Translations under genes and position numbers: made by a program
Shown here: one piece after another, positions 1-10,200 of the stretch
Numbering within the stretch: position 1 is the stretch's first letter
How the letters are laid out: each line of letters begins with the position of its first letter
Notes under the pieces: model-generated
The model's input: the letters and a program-made list of their open reading frames with translations, nothing else
What the model was told of the DNA's origin: nothing
Database searches by the model: none
Assembly (NCBI RefSeq): GCF_002775205.1
Contig: NC_036456.1
Coordinates: 13,419,463 to 13,483,462 of the forward strand
From: Xiphophorus maculatus
Taxonomy: Eukaryota > Chordata > Actinopteri > Cyprinodontiformes > Poeciliidae
DNA length: 64,000 nucleotides
Direction: 5' to 3'

Positions 1-314
1 TAGTATTTGACACTTTAGATGGGAGTAGCTTGTTAACAAATAAACAACTTCCCTTTCAGGATCCGGAAAGTATATTCTAATTTTAAATCAGGGAATAAAT
101 CTACACCATACAGGCCAAGGTGTAGATTTTTTTTCTAACAACCCTTGCCCTCCTGTGGTATAGAACATAGTTTCTTTTATTCAATTTTCATTTTCTGAAT
201 ACAAAATAATTTAGACAGCTTTATGGTTCTGTCTCACAGCAAATATCAACTTGAAAGTGTTGTTTATTAAAGCTCTTTTACAAATATTTTACTATAAGCT
301 GAAATAAGACTTAC
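1..314 (-). other. Intron after exon P (continues beyond position 1)
   Basis: Starts with donor GTAAGT just below exon P. No exon resembling the 62-nt SEA segment is found here. It contains a perfect hairpin at 97-129: arms AAATCTACACC and GGTGTAGATTT with an 11-nt loop. Otherwise it is AT-rich and featureless. Confidence 0.75.
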
Positions 315-661
315 ATTTGACTTTAAAAGTGCAGCTCGATTTTTAAATGCGGCAGATGATGGGTTCAGCAAATCAGTGGTGAAGGTCTCGCCCAGAGACC
401 TAAAAGTCACTTTCCTTGTGACTGTTGCCTCCACAGTTGGAGTTGTTTTGGTTGTTGGTTTAACTGCAGTAGATGGAGTTGTGGTGTTGGTTGTTGGATT
501 AACTGCAGTAGATGGAGTTGTGGTGTTGGTTGTTGGATTAACTGCAGTAGATGGAGTTGTGGTGTTGGTTGTTGGATTAACTGCAGTAGTTGCAGTTGAG
601 TTTGGAGAGATGATGGTATCTGTAGAATTTGTAGTGGGCGGTGTGGTTGGCAAAGGTGTGC
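315..661 (-). CDS. Exon P: short Thr-rich linker plus start of SEA-6 (347 nt)
   Basis: Acceptor CTTTTTCTGGCAG has the only strong pyrimidine tract among the Thr-rich exons; donor GTAAGT; phases 1 in, 0 out. It starts R-T-P-L-P-T-T-P-P-T-T-N-S-T and carries about three copies of a 13-residue unit AVNPTTNTTTPST, each with an N-T-T sequon. It then passes to EATVTRKVTFRSLGETF and DLLNPSSAAF, ending LLKSN, the start of a further SEA domain whose remaining exons lie below position 1. This linker is about 75 residues, against 1,750-9,900 in the other modules, so the repetitive part of the gene tapers here. Confidence 0.9.
462..592 (-). repeat. 39-bp minisatellite, about three copies, in exon P
   Basis: The unit (plus strand) starts AACTGCAGTAGATGGAGTTG and includes GTGGTGTTGGTTGTTGG. 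It encodes 13 residues with an N-T-T sequon and is unrelated in period to the 21-bp unit elsewhere. Confidence 0.88.
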
Positions 662-754
662 CTGCCAGAAAAAGAAAAGAAAAAAGACAATGTTGCTTAA
701 ATAAAAATTTACATTGCTCTGTTTCTGTGTAGTGTTAGACCACGATTTACTTAC

Positions 755-948
755 GTATTATTTGGACAGAACCAGGTGAAAATGGGACATCCATGATAGT
801 GTTGTTATAGGACGAATCTATAGCATCTGATAACGTTTTTTGTACTTCTTCGTTCCTTGGGAGTTCCGCAAGTGGCGTGGTTTGGTTAAACTCCACCCCA
901 ACCTCAACTTCTGTGACATTCATTCGAATTCGGGATGTTACAGAAACT
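755..948 (-). CDS. Exon O: divergent SEA-5 C-terminal segment without G-S site (194 nt)
   Basis: Acceptor TATTGCAG, donor GTAAGT, phases 2 in and 1 out, 45 nt longer than its 149-nt counterparts. The translation starts RVSVTSRIRMNVTEVEVGVE and goes on FNQTTPLAELPRNEEVQKTL, then a helix and SYNNTIMD. The strand E-V-G-V-E-F takes the place of T-L-D-L-E-F, but the preceding R-G-S-V is replaced by a longer stretch without G-S, so self-cleavage is not expected. Sequons N-V-T, N-Q-T and N-N-T are present. It ends VQII and then joins exon P through a split Arg codon. Confidence 0.9.
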
Positions 949-1029
949 CTGCAATATAAACACAAAATATAAACAAGTTTAGGAAAACATATATTCATTT
1001 TGTTTATTAAAAAAAAAAAATAAGCTTAC

Positions 1030-1094
1030 CTAAATGAAATGACATAACTACGGACGAAGAGGGCTCCAAAAGCTTTTCTGTAGAGCATGTCATA
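1030..1094 (-). CDS. Exon N: SEA-5 middle segment (65 nt)
   Basis: Encodes YDMLYRKAFGALFVRSYVIS then F and two bases of Arg. Acceptor CTACAG, donor GTAAGC, phases 0 in and 2 out, as in the other modules, but one codon longer. L-Y-R-K-A-F-G-A-L-F aligns with L-Y-K-Q-A-F-R-S-F-L. The introns around it are very short (116 and 81 nt). Confidence 0.9.
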
Positions 1095-1210
1095 CTGTAG
1101 GACAAAAGATTAAGTACAATGATAAGAATATTGTATAACTGAATATTTTAATATTTCAATTGAATGTCTGACAATATGACCATAATGATATATTTTACTA
1201 TGGCACTTAC

Positions 1211-4200
1211 TACTGCAACAATCCTCTTTGCGAGATCCTTAAATTTTTGGGTGTTAATATCTTTGAGATCTTCATCAAATGGTTCGTAAACAACCACTCC
1301 AACATAAAAAACTGGAGCAGGAGGTCCATTTGTAGTAGTTGCATTAGTAGCCGGAATTGTTTGATAAGCTGTGGTTTGGTTTTGAGTAGATGACATTAAG
1401 GTTGGCTTAGCTGATAGTGTCGAAGGAGCTGTGGTGGGAGATGAAACTGTCGTGTTTGATGGAATTGTTGCGGTCAGGGAAGGTGTGGCTGTTAAAGGAA
1501 GAACTGTGGAAGTAATTAGAGCAGGTGTAGTTGCTGCTGGAGCAGAAGAAGTGTTGGTTGAACCACTTGTGGTTCTGATCGGGGCATTTGTGGCTATATT
1601 TGGGGCAGCTGTGAATGTGTTAGGAGACACTGTGGTCTCTGTAACAGAAGTTTGACTTGTAACTGTAGCAGCTGTTATTACTGATGAAGGTGATATTGTT
1701 GAAGGAAAAATTGAGGATGTGGATGTAGTTGATATGGATGTAGCTGGAGAGGTTTTGGTAGTGGCTGTTGCATTAATTCTAGTGGATTGGGCAATCGTAG
1801 TTGTGGGTGGAGCTGCTGTGGTTTGCAGATTTGTAGTTATGGTTGAGCGAGCTGTAATTGGGATGCTTGGAGTAGAGCTTGTTATTGTTGGCGCAACGGA
1901 TGTGGATGTGGATGTAGCAGTTATGGTGGTGATTGGGGCAGCTGTTGTTGGAGTGTCTGATGTTGTGGTTGCAGCTACTGTAGTTGTGGTTGGTGCCTCT
2001 GTTGTTGTGGTTGGAGATGCTGTTGTTGTTGGAACAGCTGTGGTTGTGGTTGGAGTAACTGTTGTTGTGGTTGGAGTAACTGTGGTTGTGGTTGGTGCCT
2101 CTGTTGTTGTGGTCGGAGCTGTTGTGGTAGGAGCAACTGTGGTTTTGCTTGGAGATGCTGTTGTTGTTGGAACAGCTGTGGTTGTGGTGGGAGCTACAGT
2201 TGTTGTGGTCGGAGCAGATGTAGTTGTGGTTGGAGCTTCAGTTGTTGTGGTTGGAGAAGGTGTTGTGGTTTCAGCAGCTGGGGTTATGGATAAAGCTGCT
2301 GTTGTTGTGTTTGGAGCAGCTGTGGTTGTGGTTGGAGCTGCTGTGGTTGTGGTTGGAGCTGCTTTGGTTGTGGTTGGTGCAGCTGTTGTGGTTGAAGGAA
2401 CTGATGTTGTGGTTGGAGCAGCTGTGGTTGTGGTTGGTGTCTCTGTTGTTGTGGTTGGTGCAGCTGTTGTGGTTGAAGGAACTGATGTTGTGGTTGGAGC
2501 AGCTGTGGTTGTGGTTGGTGTCTCTGTTGTTGTGGTTGGAGCTAGTGTAGTTGTGGTAGGAGCTGCTGTTGTTGTGGATGGTGCCTTTGTTGTTGTGGTT
2601 GGAGTAACAGTGGTTGTGGTTGGAGTTGCTGTTGTTGTCGTTGGAGCTACAGTTGTTGTGGTTGGAGCAAATGTTGTTGTGGTTGGTGTCTCTGTTGTTG
2701 TGGTTGGAGCTAGTGTAGTTGTGGTTGGTGTCTCTGTTGTTGTGGTTGGAGCCAGTGTAGTTGTGGTTGGAGCTTCCGTTATTGTGGTTGGAGCTGCTGT
2801 CGTTGTGGTTGGTGCCTCTGTTGTTGTGGTTGGAGTAACTGTGGTTGTGGTTGCAGCTACTGTAGTTGTGGTTGGAGCTGCTGTAGTTGTGGTTGGAGCA
2901 ACTGCGGTTGTGGTTGGAGCAACTGTTGTTGTGGTTGGTGTCTCTGTTGTTGTGGTTGGAGCAGTTGTAGTTGTGATTGGAGCAACAGTTGTTGTGGTTG
3001 GAGCAACTGTTGTTGTGGTTGGTGTCTCTGTTGTTGTGGTTGGAGCAGTTGTAGTTGTGGTTGGAGCAACTGTGGTTGTGGATGGAGATGCTGTTGTTGT
3101 TGGAGCAGCTGTGGTTGTGGTTGGAGTTGATGTTGTTGTCGTTGGAGCTGCAGTTGTTGTGGTTGGAGCAAATGTTGTTGTGGTTGGAGAAGCTGTGGTT
3201 GTTGTTGGAGCTACTGCTGTTGTGGTTGGAGCAACTGTTGTTGTGGTTGGAGCAACTGTAGTTGTGGTTGGTGTCTCTGTTGTTGTGGTTGGAGCTAGTG
3301 TAGTTGTGGTTGGAGCTACTGTAGTTGTGGTTGGTGCCTCTCTTGTTGTGGTCGGACCGGTTGTGCTTGTGGTTGGAGATGCTGTTGTGCTTGGAGCAGC
3401 TGTGGTTGTGGTTTGAGCAACAGTTGTTGTGGTAGGAGCAACTGTACTTGTGGTTGGTGTGGTTGGAGCTAGTGTAGTTGTGGTTGGAGAGACTGTTGTG
3501 GTTGAAAGAATTGTTGTGGTTGCAGCAGCTGTGGTTGTGGTTGGAGCTGCTGTGGTTGTCGTCGGAGCTACTGTTGTTGTGGATGGAGCAACTGTTGTGG
3601 TTGATGATGCTGTTTTTGTTGGAGCAGCTGTGGTTGTAGTTGGAGCTGCTGTTGTGGTTGGTGGCTCTGTTGTGGTTGGAGCAACTGTTGTTGTGGTCGG
3701 AGCTGCTGTTGTGATTGGAGAAACTGTTGTGGTTGCAGCCGCTGTGGTTGTGGTTGGAGTTGCTGTTGTTGAGGTTGGTGTCTGTGTTGTTGTGGTTGGA
3801 GCTACTGTAGTTGTGGTTGGAGCTTCTGTTGTTGTGGTTGGAGCTGCTGTGGTTGTTGTTGGTGAAGCTGTTGTGGTTGAAGGAATTGTTGTTGTGGTTG
3901 CAGCAGCTGTGGTTGTGGCTGGAGCACCTGTGGTTGTGGTTGTAGCTGCTCTGGATGTGGTTGGTGCAACTGTTGTTGTCGTCGGAGCTACTGTTGTTGT
4001 GGTTGGAGCAACTGTTGTTGTGGTCGGAGCTGTTGTGGTTGTGGTTGGAGAAACTGTTGTGGTTGCAGCTGCTGTGGTTGTGGTTTGAGCTGCTGTTGTT
4101 GTGGTTGGGGTCTCTTTTGTTGTAGTTGGTGTCTCTGTTGCTGTGGTCGGAGCAACTGTGGTTGTGGTTGGAGTTGCTGTTGTTGTCGTTGGAGCTACAG

Positions 4201-7200
4201 TTTTTTTTGTTGGATCAGATGTGGTTGTGGTTGGAGCTGCTGTGGTTGTGGTTGGAGTTGCTGTGTTTGTGGTTGTTGCAGCTGTTGTGGTTGAAGGAAT
4301 TGTTGTCGTCGGAGCTATTGTTGTTGTGGTTGGAGCAACTGTTGTTGTGGTCGGAGCTGCTGTGGTTGTGGTTGGAGCTTCTGTTGTTGTGGTTGGTGTC
4401 TCTGTTGTTGTGGTTGGAGCTATTGTAGTTGTGGTTGGAGCTTCTGTTGTTGTGGTTGAAGCTGCAATGGTTGGTGCAGCTGTTGTTGTTGGAGGAATTG
4501 TTGTTGTGGTTGGAGCAGCTGTGGTTGTGGTTGGAGCTGCTGTGGTTGTGGTTGGTACAGATGTTGTGGTTGAAGGAATTGTTGTTGTGGTTGGAGAAGC
4601 TGTAGTTGTGGTTGGAGCTGCTGTGGTAGTGGTTGTTGCAGCTGTTGTGGTTGAAGGAATTGATGTTGTTGATGAAGCAGCTGTTGTGGTTGGAGCTGTT
4701 GTGGTTGTGGTTGGAGAAGCTGTTGTAGTTGCAGCTGCTGTTGTTGTGGTTGGTGTCTCTGTTGTTTTGGTTGGAGCTATTGTAGTTGTGGTTGGAGAAA
4801 CTGTTGTGGTAGCAGCTGCTGTGGTTGTGGTTGGAACTGCTGTTGTTGTGGTTGGTGTCTCTGTTGTTGTGGTTGGAGCTACTGTAGTTGTGGTTAGAGC
4901 TTGTGTTGTTGTGGTTGGAGCTGCTGTGGTTGTGGTTTGAGCTGGTGTTGTTGAGGTTGGTGTCTCTGTTGTTGTGGTTGGAGCTACTGTAGTTGTGGTT
5001 AGAGCATCTGTTGTTGTGGTTGGAGCTGCTGTGGTTGTGGTTTGTGCAGCTGTTGTGGTTGAAGGAATTGTTGTTGTGGTTGGAGCAGCTGTTGTTGTGG
5101 TTGGAGCTGCTGTGGTTGTGGTTGGTGCAGCTGTTGTTGTTGAAGGAATTGTTGTTGTGGTTGGAGCAGCTGTTGTGGTTGGAGCAGCTGTGGTTGCGGT
5201 TGGAGCACCTGTGGTTGTGGTTGGAGCTGCTGTGGTTGTGGTTGGTGCAGCTGTTGTGGTTGAAGGAAATGTTGTTGTGGTTGGAGCAGCTGTTGTGGTT
5301 GGAGCAGCTGTGGTTGTGGTTGGAGCTGCTGTGGTTGTGGTTGGTGCAGCTGTTGTGGTTGAAGGAATTGTTGTTGTGGTTGGAGCAGCTGTTGTGGTTG
5401 GAGCAGCTGTGGTTGTGGTTGGAGCTGCTGTGGTTGTGGTTGGTGCAGCTGTTGTGGTTGAAGGAATTGTTGTTGTGGTTGGAGCAGCTGTTGTTGTCGT
5501 CGGAGCTACTGTTGTTGTGGTTGGAGCAACTGTTGTTGTGGTTGGAGCTGCTGTGGTTGTGGTCGGTGCAGCTGTTGTGGTTGAAGGAATTGTTGTTGTG
5601 GTTGCAGAAGCTGTGGTTGTGGTTGGAGAACCTGTTGTGGTAGCAGCCGCTGTGGTTGTGGTTGGAGCTGCCGTTGTTGTGGTTGGTGTCTCTGTTCTTG
5701 TGGTTGGAGCAACTGTAGTTGTGGTTAGAGCTTCTGTTGTTGTGGTTGGAGCTGCTGTGGTTGTGGTCGGTGCAGCTGTTGTGGTTGAAGGAATTGTTGT
5801 TGTGGTTGGAGCAGCTGTGGTTGTGGTCGGAGCTGCTGTGGTTGTGGTTGGAGCAACTGTTGTGGTTGCAGCCGCTGTGGTTGTGGTTGGAGGAGCTGTT
5901 GTGGTTGGAGAAGCTGTGGTTGTGGTTGGAGAAACTGTTGTGGTAGCAGCCGCTGTGGTTGTGGTTGGAGCTGCCGTTGTTGTGGTTGGTGTCTCTGTTC
6001 TTGTGGTTGGAGCTACTGTAGTTGTGGTTAGAGCTTCTGTTGTTGTGATTGGAGCTGCTGTGGTTGTGCTTGGTGCAGCTGTTGTGGTTGAAGGAATTGT
6101 TGTTGTGGTTGGAGCAGCTGTGGTTGTGGTTCGAGCTGCTGTGGTTGTGGTTGGTGCAGCTGTTGTGGTTGAAGGAATTGTTGTTGTGGTTGGAGCTGCT
6201 GTGGTTGTGGTTGGAGAAGCTGTTGTGGTTGCAGAAGCTGTGGTTGTGGTTGGAGCAGCTGTGGTTGTGGTTCGAGCTGCTGTGGTTGTGGTTGGTGCAG
6301 CTGTTGTGGTTGAAGGAATTGTTGTTGTGGTTGGAGCAGCTGTGGTTGTGGTTGGAGTTGCTGTGGTTGTGGTTGGTGCAGCTGTTGTGATTGAAGGAAT
6401 TGTTGTTGTGGTTGGAGCAGCTGTTGTTGTGGTTGGAGCAGCTGTGGTTGTGGTTGGAGCTGCTGTGGTTGTGGTTGGTGCAGCTGTTGTGGTTGAAGGA
6501 ATTGTTGTTGTGGTTGGAGCAGCTGAGGTTGTGGTCGGAGCTGCTGTGGTTGTGGTTGGAGAAACTGTTGTGGTAGCAGCCGCTGTGGTTGTGGTTGGAG
6601 CTGCCGTTGTTGTGGTTGGTGTCTCTGTTCTTGTGGTTGGAGCTACTGTAGTTGTGGGTAGAGCTTCTGTTGTTGTGGTTGGAGCTGCTGTGGTTGTGCT
6701 TGGTGCAGCTGTTATGGTTGAAGGAATTGTTGTTGTGGTTGGAGCAGCTGTGGTTGTGGTTGGAGCTGCTGTGGTTGTGGTTGGAGCTGCTGTGGTTGTG
6801 GTTGGTGCGGCTGTTGTGGTTGAAGGAATTGTTGTTGTGGTTGGAGCAGCTGAGGTTGTGGTCGGAGCTGCTGTGGTTGTGGTTGGAGAAACTGTTGTGG
6901 TAGCAGGCGCTGTGGTTGTGGTTGGAGCTGCCATTGTTGTGGTTGGTGTCTCTGTTCTTGTGGTTGGAGCTACTGTAGTTGTGGTTAGAGCTTCTGTTGT
7001 TGTGGTTGGAGCTGCTGTGGTTGTGCTTGGTGCAGCTGTTGTGGTTGAAGGAATTGTTGTTGTGGTTGGAGCAGCTGTGGTTGTGGTTGTAGCTGCTGTG
7101 GTTGTGGTTGGTGCAGCTGTTGTGGTTGAAGGAATTGTTGTTGTGGTTGGAGCAGCTGTTGTTGTGGTTGGAGCAGCTGTGGTTGTGGTTGGAGCTGCTG

Positions 7201-10200
7201 TGGTTGTGGTTGGTGCAGCTGTTGTGGTTGAAGGAATTGTTGTTGTGGTTGGAGCAGCTGTGGTTGTGGTCGGAGCTGCTGTGGTTGTGGTTGGAGCAAC
7301 TGTTGTGGTTGCAGCCGCTGTGGTTGTGGTTGGAGCTGCTGTTGTTGTGGTTGGAGCAACTGTAGTTGTGGTTAGAGCTTCTGTTGTTGTGGTTGGAGCT
7401 GCTGTGGTTGTGGTTGTTGCAACTGTTGTGGTTGAATGAATTGCTCTTGTGGTTGGAGCTGCTGTGGTTGTGGTTGGAGCAACTGTGGTTGTGGTCGGAG
7501 CTGCTGTGGTTGTGGTTGGAGCTTCTGTTGTTGTGGTTGGAGCTGCTGTGGTTGTGGTTGGAGAAGCTGTTGTGGTTGCAGAAGCTGTGGTTGTGGTTGG
7601 AGAAACTGTTGTTGTGGTTGGAGCAGCTGTGGTTGTGGTTGGAGCTGCTGTGGTTGTGGTTGGTGCAGCTGTTGTGGTTGAAGGAATTGTTGTTGTGGTT
7701 GCAGCAGCTGTGGTTGTGGTTGGTCCAACTGTTGTGGTTGAAGGAATTGTTGTTGTGATTGGAGCAGCTGTGGTTGTGGTCGGAGCTGCTGTGGTTGTGG
7801 TTGGAGCAACTGTTGTGGTTGCAGCCGCTGTGGTTGTGGTTGGAGCTGCTGTTGTTGTGGTTGGAGCAACTGTAGTTGTGGTTAGAGCTTCTGTTGTTGT
7901 GGTTGGAGCTGCTGTGGTTGTGGTTGTTGCAACTGTTGTGGTTGAATGAATTGCTCTTGTGGTTGGAGCTGCTGTTGTTGTGGTTGGAGCTGCTGTGGTT
8001 GTGGTTGGTGCAGCTGTTGTTGTTGAAGGAATTGTTGTTGTGGTTGGAGCAGCTGTTGTGGTTGGAGCAGCTGTGGTTGCGGTTGGAGCACCTGTGGTTG
8101 TGGTTGGAGCTGCTGTGGTTGTGGTTGGTGCAGCTGTTGTGGTTGAAGGAAATGTTGTTGTGGTTGGAGCAGCTGTTGTGGTTGGAGCAGCTGTGGTTGT
8201 GGTTGGAGCTGCTGTGGTTGTGGTTGGAGCTGCCGTTGTTGTGGTTGGTGTCTCTGTTCTTGTGGTTGGAGCTACTGTAGTTGTGGGTAGAGCTTCTGTT
8301 GTTGTGGTTGGAGCTGCTGTGGTTGTGCTTGGTGCAGCTGTTATGGTTGAAGGAATTGTTGTTGTGGTTGGAGCAGCTGTGGTTGTGGTTGGAGCTGCTG
8401 TGGTTGTGGTTGGAGCTGCTGTGGTTGTGGTTGGTGCGGCTGTTGTGGTTGAAGGAATTGTTGTTGTGGTTGGAGCAGCTGAGGTTGTGGTCGGAGCTGC
8501 TGTGGTTGTGGTTGGAGAAACTGTTGTGGTAGCAGGCGCTGTGGTTGTGGTTGGAGCTGCCATTGTTGTGGTTGGTGTCTCTGTTCTTGTGGTTGGAGCT
8601 ACTGTAGTTGTGGTTAGAGCTTCTGTTGTTGTGGTTGGAGCTGCTGTGGTTGTGCTTGGTGCAGCTGTTGTGGTTGAAGGAATTGTTGTTGTGGTTGGAG
8701 CAGCTGTGGTTGTGGTTGTAGCTGCTGTGGTTGTGGTTGGTGCAGCTGTTGTGGTTGAAGGAATTGTTGTTGTGGTTGGAGCAGCTGTTGTTGTGGTTGG
8801 AGCAGCTGTGGTTGTGGTTGGAGCTGCTGTGGTTGTGGTTGGTGCAGCTGTTGTGGTTGAAGGAATTGTTGTTGTGGTTGGAGCAGCTGTGGTTGTGGTC
8901 GGAGCTGCTGTGGTTGTGGTTGGAGCAACTGTTGTGGTTGCAGCCGCTGTGGTTGTGGTTGGAGCTGCTGTTGTTGTGGTTGGAGCAACTGTAGTTGTGG
9001 TTAGAGCTTCTGTTGTTGTGGTTGGAGCTGCTGTGGTTGTGGTTGTTGCAACTGTTGTGGTTGAATGAATTGCTCTTGTGGTTGGAGCTGCTGTGGTTGT
9101 GGTTGGAGCAACTGTGGTTGTGGTCGGAGCTGCTGTGGTTGTGGTTGGAGCTTCTGTTGTTGTGGTTGGAGCTGCTGTGGTTGTGGTTGGAGAAGCTGTT
9201 GTGGTTGCAGAAGCTGTGGTTGTGGTTGGAGAAACTGTTGTTGTGGTTGGAGCAGCTGTGGTTGTGGTTGGAGCTGCTGTGGTTGTGGTTGGTGCAGCTG
9301 TTGTGGTTGAAGGAATTGTTGTTGTGGTTGCAGCAGCTGTGGTTGTGGTTGGTCCAACTGTTGTGGTTGAAGGAATTGTTGTTGTGATTGGAGCAGCTGT
9401 GGTTGTGGTTGGAGCTGCTGTGGTTGTGGTTGGTGCAGCTGTTGTGGTTGAAGGAATTGTTGTCGTGGTTGGAGCATCTGTGGTTGTGGTTGGAGCTGCT
9501 GTGGTTGTGGTTGGTGCAGCTGTTGTGGTTGAAGGAATTGTTGTTGTGGTTGGAGCAGCTGTTGTTGTGGTTGGAGCAGCCGTGGTTGTGGTTGGAGCTG
9601 CTGTGGTTGTGGTTGGTGCAGCTGTTGTGGTTGAAGGAATTGTTGTGGTAACAGCCGCTGTGGTTGTGGTTGGAGCTGCCGTTGTTGTGGTTGGTGTCTC
9701 TGTTCTTGTGGTTGGAGCTACTGTAGTTGTGGTTAGAGCTTCTGTTGTTGTGGTTGGAGCTGCTGTGGTTGTGCTTGGTGCAGCTGTTGTGGTTGAATGA
9801 ATTGTTGTTGTGGTTGGAGCAGCTGTGGTTGTGGTTGGAGCTGCTGTTGTGGTTGAAGGAATTGTTGTTGTGGTTGGAGCAGCTGTGGCTGTGGTTGGAG
9901 CTGCTGTGGTTGTGGTTGGTGCAGCTGTTGTGGTTGAAGGAATTGTTGTTGTTGTTGGAGCAGCTGTTGTTGCGGTTGGAGCAGCTGTGGTTGTGGTTGG
10001 AGCTGCTGTGGTTGTGGTTGGTGCAGCTGTTGTGGTTGAAGGAATTGTTGTTGTGGTTGGAGCAGCTGTGGTTGTGGTCGGAGCTGCTGTGGTTGTGGTT
10101 GGAGCAACTGTTGTGGTTGCAGCCGCTGTGGTTGTGGTTGGAGCTGCTGTTGTTGTGGTTGGTGTCTCTGTTGTTGTGGTTGGAGCAACTGTAGTTGTGG

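Noticed and set aside
747-998. Free-standing small gene starting with Met at 998
   Set aside because: The Met and the next residues are intron sequence read through; the supported exon is 755-948 with an acceptor after 948.
4993-5643. Trp/Leu/Glu-rich and Cys/Gly/Trp-rich plus-strand frames
   Set aside because: They are shadow frames of the 21-bp unit; they appear and vanish with single repeat variants.
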